Shown here: positions 24,683-37,295 of the stretch, one piece after another
Layout: the number at the start of each line of letters is the position of its first letter
How positions within the stretch are numbered: position 1 is the first letter of the stretch
Source of the DNA: Phascolomyces articulosus
Taxonomy: Eukaryota; Mucoromycota; Mucoromycetes; Mucorales; Lichtheimiaceae
Length of the DNA stretch: 64,000 bases
Direction: 5' to 3'
Assembly (NCBI GenBank): GCA_025677815.1
Contig: JAIXMP010000026.1
Span: forward strand, 310,001 to 374,000
Made by a program: the position numbers and the translations under genes
Notes under the pieces: generated by a model
The model's input: the letters and a program-made list of their open reading frames with translations, nothing else
The model's database searches: none
What the model was told of the DNA's origin: nothing

Positions 24683-25825
24683 ATGAAAACTAGAAAACCA
24701 TCATTGTCATCGATTATAATATTGACTAGTATACTTGGTCTTACATTTGCCTATCCCAATGCACCTGGCACTGTATGTATATACATATATATATTCTGAT
24801 AAAAACGAAAACTAATGCCTATAACTCTTTTTTTTTCTCTTCCTTCCTTCATCAACAAATCAACTAAAACAACAAACGACAACAATAAAGTGTAATCTGG
24901 ATCTGATGAGAACGATCGGGCATGGACCATCCAAAACAACATGTAATAATTGTTACAGTATGGACATTAAACAAACGACAGAAAATGAACCTTTTACCAT
25001 CTCGGTGCATGGTCGACTAGAATATCAAGGATTTATTTTTCAAGTAAAAAACTCCAATAATCAAACTGTGGGTGAATTTATCAATTTTGATGAAGATGTA
25101 TATTCACCTGTTGTATGTGAAGAAGAACAAGAACATTCCATTGATTGGGCTGGATCCATTGGACATGTGGATGCTAAACTTAAAGGATGGCCTATCCAAT
25201 TATCATGGACTTCGGCAAGACAAGATGTATATGATTCCATGTCGAATGTATTCCGTGTTCAGGGGATGGTGGTGGTAAGCAAGCTATAGGATGGATTGGA
25301 TTCATGCATCTCACCATATATAAATTTTGGTTTTTACAAGGGGGTTGCGTGGTGGTGGTGGTGAATTATATAACAATCGAGGGGAGGAAGGTTAGTAAGA
25401 GATTAAGAAGGAAGGAAGGAGGATGTGGTCATTCTAGTTTTTTTAACAAATCTTTTTTTGTTCGTTGTATTCTCCTGTTTATACTATATTTGTAGATGGA
25501 TTATGATAACTATGATTTATTACCTGAATATTCATTTACCGTTAAGAAAAGGAGGCCTGTGGAACCATCAACTAAAACAATACCTCTTCCTCCAGAGACA
25601 GCAATAAAGACCACTGATAATACATTACCAGAGACAACATTAATACCTCCGGATAATCATCACCAGGAACCATTTGAACAAGATGATCCTGAATCAACTG
25701 CGCTCTTTTTGCAGGTTCTCTTTTGCGTATTTGCAGTCTATTTCATTATGGCGTTAGCACGACGTAGATGGTATCAACGACGCATGCCGGCTGCAGATCC
25801 TGAAGCTCTTCTTAAAGAGGGTTGA
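24683..25825 (+). CDS. Reeler-domain-like secreted or membrane protein with one TM segment
   Basis: Three exons (24683-24772, 24891-25274, 25496-25825) join in phase to 267 residues. Residues 1-23 form a signal peptide (SSIIILTSILGLTFAYPNAP). The ectodomain has paired cysteines (CNLDLMRTIGHGP, CNNC), then FTISVHGRLEYQGFIFQVKN, VGEFINF, VVCEEEQEHSIDWAG and IQLSWTS. This resembles the reeler/reelin N-terminal domain (GHG, GF-xQ, C-H-W pattern). A Pro/Thr-rich stalk follows, then one TM segment (ALFLQVLFCVFAVYFIMALA) and a short basic tail. Reeler domains occur in secreted and surface proteins; their fungal role is unknown. It stands head to tail with the ATPase gene, whose start is 235 bp downstream. 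Confidence 0.6.
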
Positions 25826-26060
25826 AATTTCCTGTTGTTGTCTCCAAACTTTTTTTTATTTATTGATTCGGAAGGTTTTAAAAAAGCTGGTTTTTTTTTC
25901 GTGCTTTTCACCTTTTTTCATTTTTTTTCTTCTTCTTTATACAACTTTATATATCTTGTATAAATAACTTCTTTTTCTTTCTTTCTTCTTTTTATTATTA
26001 TTACATTATATATTTTATATTTAATTGTATAGAAACTACATACGCGCATACACATCCTTC

Positions 26061-29000
26061 ATGAAAACATTTGCTTATCTTTCATTAGCACTACCTACTT
26101 TTTTATTACTATCACTCACTTTAATAAGTGATGGCGTACATGCTATACCCCGTTTTAATCAAAGTATGTCACCCACTCGTTCAGTTTTTTTCCTCCTTTT
26201 GTGTATTTTTATTCAGTAAAATGGCAATAACAAGAAGATAAACATAAACAAAATTCATTAATAAAAAAAATGAGGCATTACTTTTTTTATTATTATTTAT
26301 ATAAATCATATATAAACAACAGTAAACCATGAATATTTTAACGGAACGACATGTCCATCCATTACTCGATATAATGTACCTTGTCCTGTATTATGCGTTG
26401 CAGACCCAATTCAAGACTGTCCTTCATCCATCAACCCTCAAACGTGCCCCTACCCCCTTTGCCCTGATGGCTCATGTCAATCTCAATGTCATAGTTCAAC
26501 GAACATTTGTCAATGTCCTTCTGTAAAACAAGCACAGCCTTTCAAGGCATGTTCTGCTGCAGGTCAATTCACTGTAGATATTCATCATTATGATGCATCA
26601 AAAGCAGAACAACAAATTCAATTAGCGTGTGCAGCTGCTTTAAATCAAACATCGTCTTATCCAACATGGACTGAACTTTTACAAAGTGATGGTCCAAAGA
26701 ATGCTGTGTGGAACGTATGCAAAGCCCCTGCCAGTGTAAAGTTTCCTACACAAGGTATCTTTTTTTTTCTGATCTTGTATAACCATGGACCCATATTTAT
26801 GGATTTTTAATTGTAATACTTTTCTACCTCTTTTTTATCTCAGCACCCACTTTTCTTTCTTATTTGTTTATCTATTTGGCGTTTTATGGATTTCTTGCAT
26901 TATGGCTCATTTACAAAACTGCTCGTGAAAAGGTAAAATAAAAATAAAAAGCAGGCACATGTACTTCGTACTATGTATGCAGGAGAGATCATGGTTTGAA
27001 CCAAGAAGTAAAAAAAAAAAAAAAAAATTCTGATAAATGCAACATCATTCTTAATCGTAATGGCATCATCATCCTATATAGACCGCACCCGCACCTACCT
27101 ATAATAATGAAGGAGAGCGTTTCACAGGATATGGAAATGATATTTTTGGCATTTGGATGGCGATTTATACCGGTATTGTATCTCTTGGATGGATGGTATT
27201 CTTGCTCGTCATTTGTCTCGATTATTACGGATATGTAAGTATATACTATTTATTATTGTTATTGTTATTTTTGCTAAGATGCTGCAGTTCGGATCAGACT
27301 TTTCCTAATCCATTCTCTTTATCAACAATTTATATCCCAAATATTGACTCCTTATATTTATGTAAAAACACATGATGAACACACACAAAAAAAATATAGG
27401 TCACTGGCATTCAATATGCGTTATTTTATGGATCTTATGATTTATCAAGTAAAGCCTTTTGTGTATGTTGGTTCCTTGCCACGAGTTGGTATCTTGTCAT
27501 CAATGTGACCCGTTCTCGATTACGCAACTTTTTCCGAATCCGACGACCCTTGATCAAAGCACAGTATATTCAAGTGGAACAACCACGTCAAGTACAACGA
27601 TTGGATAATGTCGTTGATGATGATATGGACATCCATGGTGGTCGTAAAAAAGGACGTATCCTTATGGATCGGGTTCATTCGTTCGAAATCAAAGCTAAAA
27701 AGTGTTTAGGTTTAAACTCCAATGTGATCACAGTACCAGTCCAACGTGGTAGTGCATTTCGATATTTTGATTATCATAGTGCTCGTTATGTCTATCAACC
27801 AGAAAAGGATGTCTTTGAACATGTTGTGCCTGATATTGAATTCAGCCAAGAGGGTCTGTCATCCAAAGAAGCAATGGATCGATTGGAACGGGTTGGACCA
27901 AATTTCATTCAAGTGCACGTTCCAAGCTTTTTCTATGCGCTTTGGGAAGAGTAAGTCAGAAAAAAAAACATGGGAGTGATTTTTTTTTTTTTGTAAAGTG
28001 GATTTCAATCATGTACTAACATACACACACATTTAATGTTAGACTTACTGGATTTTTCTATATTTATCAACTCATGATTCTATGGTGTTACTTTTATTTA
28101 TCTTATTGGCAGATCGGTGTAGCCGATACAGCTGTTATTCTTTTAGCTGCTATTATCAAGGTGATTGTTCGTTTACGATCCGAAAAACGTGTAAAAAGTA
28201 TGGCAGAATATGTTGGCGTATGTGATGTATTGCGTGATGGAGAATGGGTTCGTGATTTATCAAGTTCGGATTTGATCCCTGGAGATGTGATTCGTGTGAA
28301 TTCACAGCAATTGGTACCAGTAGATGCTGTTCTCCTCAAGGGTGATATTGTAACGGATGAAAGTTCGCTTACTGGTAAGAGATTATTTTTGTTTGCTAAA
28401 AATATGCATTAATGCACATTTATGCACACGTATGCACACATGAAATGTATTTCAATTCTGATTCATCCCATTACTACTACTATTTAGGTGAACCACTTCC
28501 AATCCGTAAATTCCCTGCACGTGATGCTTCATTATGGGATGAAAAGATTCATCGATTATTTGCTGGAACTATGGTTAAACAAGCAACACCCGATTCCATT
28601 GCCCTTGTCATGGCAACACGTACAAATACAGATAAAGGACAATTGGTTCAAAAGATTTTATTCCCTCAGCCAGTTTCATTTATTTTCAATGAACAGCTCA
28701 AACTGGTATTTGCCATGCTGCTTTGTTGGGCTTTAGTGTTGCTTGGTATTGGATCATGGTGGCTGGGAGGTACTGGTATGACAGCTTGGTTTTATGGTAC
28801 AACATGTGCTGCTCAAGTCATGAATCCTTTGCTTCCAGGTAAAACGAATATATATATATATATGAAAATTTGGATGGATGGATGGTAATACAGAGAAAAA
28901 GGACTAATTCATCCCCTTCTTATAATGACGATTCTATATAGCCATTCTTGTTGTTGGACAATCGGTCGCTGGTGGTCGTTTGAAAAAGAAAGGAATTTAT

Positions 29001-31246
29001 TCGGTTGATCTACCAAGGATTTTGATGGCTGGTAAAGTCCGTGTGTTTTGTTTTGACAAGACTGGTACATTGACCAATCAAGGGCTCGAATACAACGGTG
29101 TCCATCCAGTTGTACAACGACAATCGAATCCACCACAATTGGATGAATTGAAACCACAGTATCAAGATCTTGCTTCGGATGTTCAAAATGAAGAATTATT
29201 AAGAATGGGTTTAGCCTCCTGTCACTCTGTCACTGTGTTGGATGATCAATACATTGGTAATCCAGTGGATATTGTCATGTTCGAAGCCACAGGAGCAACA
29301 CTCAATTTGGCTGATGAAACGGTCCAACTTTGTCCTTCTCGACCTGGTGAAAAAGCAAAACAGTTGCAAGTTATCCAACGATTTGAATTCCAGCACGCAC
29401 GTGCATCCATGTCCGTGGCTGCCTTGGATCCAGAAACGGGGAATATCCACGTCTTTGTGAAAGGGTCATTTGAACGTCTTGGTGAAATATCTGCCAATAC
29501 TCCTCCCAGCTATGATCAACATGCATCCAAACTAGCAAGAAATGGTTGTTATGTCTTAGCCATGGCTCATCGTAACCTTGGGGATCAAATCAGCCAAGAA
29601 ACAGTTCGTAATTGGACAAGAGATGAATTGGAATCGGATGTATCATTACTTGGTTTGGTATTATTCAAAAATATGCTTAAACCAGATACAACAGAAGCCA
29701 TTGCAGAACTCAAGCAGGGTGATATTCAAACTGTCATGATTACTGGAGATAATGCATTGACAGGTGTTTCCATTGCTCAAGCGTGTGGTATGCTTCCCAA
29801 TAATAAGCCTGTACTTCTTGCGGATGTTCGAGACAAGGATGGTGAAATTATTTGGATCGATACAGAAACCAATTCACTTCATGTGTCCGAAAAACTGGAA
29901 ACATTCGATCATGTTGAACTAGCCATGACAGGCAACGCATTCCGTTCGATGCTTGAAAAGGACCCTGACCAATTGCGTCAATTATTATTTTCCATTACTG
30001 TTTTTGCACGTATGACCCCCATTGACAAGATGATTTGTATTGAACTCTTTATGGAAAAGGCAATCACCGCTATGTGTGGTGATGGTGGTAATGATTGCGG
30101 TGCATTAAGAGCAGCCCATGTAGGTATTGCCATGTCCGAAGCAGAAGCATCCGTTGTGAGTCCATTCAGTACACCAAGTCGTACAGTCAAATCATGTGTT
30201 GAATTGGTGATCCAAGGGCGGTCTGCATTAGCCACCTCATTTGCCAGTTACAAGTATTTGATCATGTATGGTGAAACCATGGCCACAGCCAAGCTTTGTA
30301 CATTTTATTATACCACTTCCTTTTCCATTTGGATTTTTATTCTCATTGATGCATTCATTACTCTATTTTGTGCCTTCGCCGTGACACAATCCAAAGCAGC
30401 CAAAAAATTATCTCCCCAACGACCAACAGCTCGCATTCTTGGTCCCGAAGTGCTTGCTTCTGTCCTTGGTCAATTGATCATCAATGCTCTTTTCCTTGTT
30501 GGCGCTTATATCATGCTTTATACCCACGATGACTTTTTCCGATGCAATGAATGGGATGCGCGATCCGTGGATAATTCAAAATGGTGGTTACTTGGTGATA
30601 ACTATGAATCTGAAGTGTTGACATTTGTTGTCTTGTTTCAATTTGTCAATGCGGCATTAATCTTTAATTATGGATATCTGTTTCGAGCTCGATGGTATCG
30701 GAATTATTTATTGCTTGGTGTCTGTGCTGTGTTTATTACGATTGTTAGTTATTGGGAACTTGCAGGTAAGTTTCGAAAAAAAAAGCATTAGAGCTATTAT
30801 TTTTTGGGAGAGGGAGAGGAATAAAAAGTAGAGTATGATTATGGGCTTTTTTTTGGCTCGGAAAAGACTATTGTTTGTTTGTTTGTTTGTTTGTTGATGT
30901 GAAACTGATGAGAAAAAAAATAGATCCAAACAAATTTGGATGTGCTGTTCGACTTAATTGTGGTAATCCGGATGTACTTGAGTCACTCGGGTACCCAAGT
31001 CCCGATATCCATATTGAACCATACAATAATCCATCTGGACACAATGTACTTCCAAAATATTTCCGATATCGATTATGGGGTTACTCTATTGGCAACATGG
31101 CAGCAACCCATGCGTGGGAATTGCTGGTCGTCCTTGGACCTGTTCGAGACTGGCTTAGAAAACGAAATCCTCGAAAGAAATCTTTAAAGGATACTTCAGG
31201 TCTTCGTTATACTATTACACCTACTACCACTACTACGACAACCTAA
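26061..31246 (+). CDS. P5B-type P-type ATPase (ATP13A/Ypk9-like)
   Basis: Nine exons (26061-26163, 26323-26754, 26844-26932, 27082-27234, 27400-27950, 28043-28374, 28488-28838, 28942-30765, 30924-31246) join in phase to 1,385 residues. A signal peptide and a Cys-rich luminal domain (CPYPLCPDGSCQSQC) precede several TM segments. Core motifs: actuator DESSLTGEPLPIRK, phosphorylation loop VFCFDKTGTLTNQG, MITGDNALTG, and the hinge MCGDGGNDCGALRAAHVGI followed by SEAEASVVSPF, typical of P5 ATPases. The C-terminal membrane domain has about six TM segments. P5B pumps export polyamines or other cargo from late endosomes, lysosomes and vacuoles. Oddities: the TM4 motif is NPLLP instead of PPALP, the actuator TGES is TGEP, and the N-terminus carries a signal peptide and Cys-rich domain. 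The gene converges on lactate dehydrogenase. Confidence 0.92.
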
Positions 31247-31419
31247 TGAATTAATGGATGCATATTTATGTGTAATATTTTTTTTCTATATAATGTACGA
31301 ATCCTTTTCTTTTTTTTAGTTAATTTCTTTTTATTAATGTTTGGTAAAAGTATACTATTTACAAAAAGTTGTGTGTGTCGCATGGGAAAGAGGAGGGATG
31401 GGATACTGTTTTTATTCGT

Positions 31420-32098
31420 TTATGTGTGATACTTTGCACAAATTTCCTTAAGGGACGCAGCACTTTCTTCCAAACGAGTACGTTCGGGTTCATTCAATGG
31501 AATATCAAAGACACGCTCTATACCATCAAAACCAAGCTTTGCAGGGACTGAAAGTACGGTACCCAATGAATCCACGTAGACTGAAAGTGGACGCACTTCA
31601 CGCTTGTCAAGGAGAATAGCTTCCACCAAAGATGCGGTACATGCACCAATACCATAATAAGTGGCACCCTTGGCTTTGATAATATCATAAGCTTTGTTTG
31701 CAATCTTTTTTTCAATAATTTCCTTATCCCCCTCCTTGAATTCTGGGAAACTCAATAAAGGTTTACCAGCTACGGAAGCGGAAGACCAAGCAACAAATTG
31801 AGTATCTCCATGTTCACCCAAAACATAAGCATGAATGCTGTTGGCTGATACTTCAAGCTTTTGAGCTAAAAGACCACGAAGTCGCGATGTATCCAAAAAT
31901 GTACCAGCACCAAATACTTGGTTACGTGGAATATCAGCAAGCTGTTGAGCGATATGAGTCAATACATCAACAGGGTTGGAAATAAGAATCATGATGGATT
32001 GTTGACGGATAGGTTTCATAGCACCAATGACACTTTGGAGAATCTTGTAATTTCTATCAATCAACTAATAACCATATCATATATGAAATGGAAAGGTT

Positions 32099-32133
<35 letters not shown>

Positions 32134-32496
32134 ACATGTGATATTTCAATACTCATCCAGATTCTCCCTTCCTCTCTTTTTAATAAATAAATAATCCTCT
32201 TCATCCTCCGATGTATAAACCAAATTTACCTGAGTACGCGATTCACCTGGTTTTTGCTTTGCACCAGCAGTGATAATAATCACATCAGCCTGACCAGCTT
32301 CTTGGTATGTAGCTCCACGCACCTTGGTAGAGGTAATCAAGTTGGCATCACTTAAATCAAGGACTTGACCATGAACAACTTCTTCAGCGACATCCACCAA
32401 TAATATTTCTGAAGCGACATCCCGAAGCATGATGGCATAAGCAATAGTAGCACCAACAGATCCTGCACCGATAATAGCGACTTTACTACCTCCCAT
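31420..32496 (-). CDS. ldhA: L-lactate dehydrogenase (NAD-dependent)
   Basis: Two exons on minus (32230-32496 and 31420-32064) give 303 residues. Visible features: the Rossmann fold start KVAIIGAGSVGATIAYA, the Asp that selects NAD (LLVDVAEE), AGAKQKPGESRTQ (the mobile loop with its Arg), LISNPVDVLT, GTFLDTSRLR (substrate-binding Arg), and LGEHGDTQF with the catalytic His. It reduces pyruvate to L-lactate with NADH, the fermentative route typical of Mucorales such as Rhizopus. The 165-nt intron contains a 31-base homopolymer (T on plus, 32101-32131). The gene ends 174 bp from the convergent ATPase. Confidence 0.95.
32101..32131. repeat. 31-base T homopolymer inside the LDH intron
   Basis: Uninterrupted T31 on plus, that is A31 on the transcribed strand, within intron 32065-32229. 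It is the longest homopolymer in the window. Confidence 0.95.
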
Positions 32497-34049
32497 TTTT
32501 ATTATGTTATATGTGTGTTGAAAAGAAACAAGAAGTTGGTAGATGAAGAGAAAGAGAAAGAAAAACAGGTGATATAAAAAGAAAAAGCAATTGGTTCCAG
32601 GTTTATTTGTAAAATTTTCTTCCTCGCTTTTTATATAAAAAAAAGTGACATGGGTTTGTGTCTCATGCCATCATGATGGTACTATAATTAATCATGGCGT
32701 GAGGTTTTTAGATAACATTGATAACATCCATTGTATTGTCTGTGCGAGGATAAATATACATCTTGTTTAGATAATATCTATAAAAAATAATTTAGATCCG
32801 TAATGACATATTATAGAAATTCTTTTTTCGCTTGATCATTTTCTTCCTCATCACAACGGTTAAATCGGATGATTCCCTTCCATTTATCCTAACTTTGCAA
32901 AAAGAACATCCGTGTATCAACAACAAGTGTTTTATTTAGACATAATAAATATTTATATATGGCAGATTGAGAGAACAAGAAGAAAAACATGCAACTATTG
33001 GCTGGGTTTAGTTGTTGAGAAAAGGAATACAACAAAAATATGGCCGGGTGCTGTGGTTACAAATGGACCCTGACTTTAGATTCCCCATTGATTATTTATG
33101 CATTTTTTTAAACAAGGCAGAGTGTAACTCGTATCAAACTTTTTTTTTTGTTTTGATAACCAGTGTTTCGAAGAAAAAAAAACAACGTGATTATTTCCAT
33201 CAAGTTATTTATTTTTCAAGATGAATTATTAGATTTATTTATAATGCTTACGTATACATCCATTGGTCCTATTTGAATAATATTATGAAAATAATGCCAA
33301 AAAAAAAAAGAATGGGGTGGATGGATATGTGAAGCAAATAGGTAAGGGAGAACAGATACTAATTAAAAAACCATCTACTATAAGATTCACAAGAACATCT
33401 AATAGAAAATTCTCCCATTCTCCTCCACATTACACAAACATTACTTCTGTCAAGATATAATCGACATAATTCTTATTCCCATCATGTCACCTGATTATTA
33501 TGTTTTCTATGAAAGTAAAGTGCTTTTATTTATATACTCACAATTGAACGAAACACGTTATTTCTATTAATGCATGACTTTATAATGATATAAGTATGAG
33601 GGACATGATGCATTTATGAGAGATTGAACTCCTTGATTCTTCTCTATTCTTATTGATCCAAAGAATTCAGATCGACTGATTTGAACGCGTTGTAAACATC
33701 CAGTAAATGATTGATATTTGATAAGAATACTAGTGACAAAAAACCGTTTGAATTCCAAAAGAAATATATACACCTTCATCATGTAAAATTTCAATATAAA
33801 ATGTGCTTTTTATAACCTATAAAAAACAAACTTTTTTTCAATTGTTCTCTACCCGACTGCTTCGACTAAAAAAAGCATGATATTTTCTTTTCTTTAAAAT
33901 GGTGTTTTATTCATCAACATAGCTAGCCTTGTATTTTTAAGCTATCTTGACTATGCTCTTCTGATCGGTTTCTAATTGGTACCAATATGAGATAAATAAG
34001 CTTGATTTATATATCAAGAATTTTTTAGTTTCTCGATTTGACCACCACC

Positions 34050-34395
34050 ATCTTGCAACAACCGCATTTTTAACGTTTGTTTTTGCTCCTTTTTTTTTTT
34101 TGCTGTCTTGAAACGTTTTTACATGGTGCTTGATTAGACCAGGTTTATTTTTGTTTTGGCTTGAGAATGCTCGCTCAGTCAGTGATAATAATAAGTAAAG
34201 TGTGGGTTGAATACTTGATGTTAAAACATTATAAGCAGGAAGATTTTTTAAATGGGTGGCAAATGATTGGTATTCCTATGTTGACACCATTTATGATATG
34301 GTTGAAATAATAAACCATTCTTACCAACTGATTCCTTGTATGAACCCGGCGTATGCTGAAATTTATCGCCACTGTACATGGTATTATGTTGTGTA
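34050..34395. repeat. Diverged repeat unit 1
   Basis: Similar in order and content to 34862-35250. The best blocks read, in a plus frame, LNGWQMIGIPMLTPF and NHSYQLIPCMNPAYA. They correspond to LCNGQQMIGDPIYTPY and NDSWYQIWFYKNPAFA in unit 2. No continuous ORF remains. Confidence 0.35.
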
Positions 34396-34861
34396 AGAAG
34401 GAAATAGTGGTTCATCAATCTTCTCCTGGTATGGAAATACGCCTAAATACACATGATGATATATATACAATATTCTCCAACGTTGCTTCACTGCATGCCA
34501 AACTATTGGCATATTTAATATTGTCGGCATAATTGAATTGCATCTGGATGTTCTACACACTTAGTGCGACTTTTCCGTTATATCCCATTGACTTCCAGTC
34601 AATGTAATCTTCCCCTGGGATCGCTTAAAAGAGGTCACAGGATTGGGTCGACAATCATTAAGTATGCACCATTGTTAATCATCATAGGGGGAAGCGGCGC
34701 AACTTCATATTTTCAAAAGTGGATCTACGACACAGCGCAGGCATATCTTAATGGCCTTTCGTGAAAGCGTCTTCTACTTGAAAAGAATGGTGAAAGGGAG
34801 ATGGTAAATACTATCCACAGTATATATTATAATTGATTATTACTATTTTGGAATTTGATTC

Positions 34862-35250
34862 AGCAGCCATTTTAACGTTGTTTTGTATCTTGATTAAATC
34901 ATTGCTTGATGTCTTCTTTTGACCAGCTTGCTTTTGGTGTCTTGCAACAGCTTTGTATGATGTATTGTGTTTGGTTGGGTTAGGTGTATTATGTTTGCTA
35001 CTTTTGATAAAGCTCGAACAATGACAATAACTAGTCTTTGAGATCGATCCTCTTCTTAGTATCTGACCAGCTAGAAGTTCTTTGTAATGGTCAACAAATG
35101 ATAGGTGATCCTATTTATACCCCATATTGTTGTTAAAAAAAAGAAGATAACGATTCTTGGTATCAAATATGGTTTTATAAGAATCCAGCATTTGCTATAA
35201 TTTGTTTACAGCGTTACTGGCCATTATAAAAGTAACGGGTAACGAGAAAA
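34862..35250. repeat. Diverged repeat unit 2
   Basis: Partner of 34050-34395. Similarity is easiest to see at GGTCAACAAATGATAGGTGA (compare GGTGGCAAATGATTGGTATT in unit 1) and at AATCCAGCATTTGCTATAAT. Stops occur in every frame. Confidence 0.35.
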
Positions 35251-35698
35251 CAGGTGGATACAATATTGTATAATGTCATTCTTGAGACATTGACATACAC
35301 AGAAATAAACTGATAAGTTTTGTGGCACTTTTGATTCATTTTATATGCGCAGTTTGCATAATCTTTAGGACTAAATTTAATTTAGCAAGTTCAACAAACT
35401 TAAAAAAACGCTGAGATTATTAGCACCATCTACCAACAACAATAACAGCAATGCTTGTTACACTACATTTTTCTTATCATTTGTAAATAAAAATCGGAGA
35501 AGGTTTTTTTGTGTTTATTCTTAACAAACTTAAACAGCTTTTTATTTTTTATATAAAATGTACATAATACATGTTGTGTGGCTATTACCATAAATAATAA
35601 CGCGACAATTATTTCTCACACACTAAAATAACTCGGTATAAACAACAACTATTGCAGCTATAGCTTTTAGTGCGTCTATGTCTGTGTGCGAATACATA

Positions 35699-36481
35699 TT
35701 ACAATTGAGCCAAGACTTCTTCAGCAGAAGATGCCTTGACATCACCTCCTTCTTCAACACCCAAATACTTGATTACAAGATCATCCACAATAAGGGCATA
35801 ACGTTTTGAACGTGTACCAAGACCGAGAGCAGTCAAATCCAATGGTAAACCAAGGGCATGCGTAAAGACAGCACCACCATCACCGGCCATGATGATTTTA
35901 TCTTTTGTTCCTGTCACCTTACCAAAGGCATTCATGACAAATCCATCGTTAACGGCAACACAAATCACTTGATCAACCCCCTTTGCCTTGAGTGCATCAT
36001 AGTTCTTGACGAAACCGGGAAGATGAGTTTCGGTACATGTAGGAGTGAAAGCACCGGGTATGGCAAAAATTACAGCCTTTTTACCTTTGAGTTGTTCATG
36101 AACCTTGAAAGGTTGAGGACTAATCAATCATGAATTACCATGAGTTTCTTTTAAATGATGACGCGCATCGAAAGTAAAAATATAATAAAAAAAACTTACC
36201 GGGTGCAAGCAGCCAATTCTTCCTTTTCATCATAAGGCACATATGCCAATTCACCATCAGGGATCTAATAAAGAATACGTTACGCGTATAACGTATATAT
36301 AAGACATGTTGTTTTTGTATATATATATTGGGATGGCTGCACAAACAATCTATATCATCATTTACTACTTACTTTGTCACCAACTTTAACTGTCTATATA
36401 TTATTCCCCCACCCCCAATGCGTTAATAGGTGTATATCCATCAAAATGTATGAAACACGTTTTTTAATAAGAGCTTACCAT
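35699..36481 (-). CDS. AHP1: Peroxiredoxin, Prx5/Ahp1 type
   Basis: Four coding exons on minus (36479-36481, 36373-36393, 36200-36264, 35699-36119) join in phase to 169 residues: MTVKVGDKIPDG and on. The first coding exon is the ATG alone and the second is 21 nt. The active-site block is IPGAFTPTCTETHLPGF with the peroxidatic Cys. Later blocks are VAVNDGFVMNAFGK and ALGLPLDL, standard for the Prx5/PMP20/Ahp1 group. The enzyme reduces hydrogen peroxide and alkyl hydroperoxides with thioredoxin or glutaredoxin. There is no mitochondrial presequence and no clear peroxisomal SKL-type end (it ends EEVLAQL), so a cytosolic location is likely. Confidence 0.93.
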
Positions 36482-37295
36482 TGTGTTTAAAGAACTTGTC
36501 GAAAGAGAAAAGTAAAGAAAGGAGGGAAAGAAAAAAAGATTCAGGTCCCGGATTTTTATATTTGTTGAACTATACCATTTTGGGAATCTCCTTTTTTTTT
36601 TATATTTCCCATCATGCAAACAACTTTCCACTTACTTCATTTTGTCTTAGTTATATATATTCACTTTTGCTATTGATGTATATTTTCTACACATTTACAT
36701 GATGTAGTACAATTCTGAAGTTATTTTATATAGCATATAAAACCCCACAAGAATAGTTTTCTTTTTCTCCTTTTTGCGTATACCTATTATTAGGTGTAAT
36801 ACAAGTAGCATTATTGGCTGCGGTCTCATACAGATACCCAAAAAAAATTGTATATCTCGACTACATCGATAGATATAAATATTTGGAAAAGTGATTTGCT
36901 ATACTATCGATGCGATTATTATCTCTTTTAAGAACTCTACAATTGAGGTACTAAGGTGATGAGGGACTAGTTTTAGTGTATAACATTAATATTCTTAAAA
37001 ATACGATACTTATTTAAATACAAAACAGAATTTCCGATATTTTTTCAGGTTTAGTTTATATGCTTCCATGAAAAACCTATTATCATACTTAATTGTTCTT
37101 TACGTGCAGCTACTGACTTTGCCTGGATGTGCATCAGGGACTCCCTCCAGTATTTGATAAACAATATTACTTATTAAAGGTATTACACTCATTATCAATT
37201 ATTGATTAATCAAAGTATATTGTTGTTTGTAAATCTTTGAATTTCTCAAATTCTGTAAATTACAATCAGAGAAAAAATCAGCATTACTTATTATT
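36482..37295. other. Intergenic, no gene seen
   Basis: Promoter side of the peroxiredoxin gene, followed by AT-rich spacer up to the tail of HET copy 3. No ORF with family resemblance. Confidence 0.5.

Larger units (their letters stand above)
32497..35698. other. Intergenic with a diverged tandem duplication
   Basis: About 3.2 kb without a supported gene. Two stretches, about 34050-34395 and 34862-35250, are weakly similar in the same order along their length. They may be relics of a duplicated gene or of a repeat (see findings). The remainder is AT-rich spacer. The stretch nearest the LDH start is purine- and A-rich. Confidence 0.4.
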
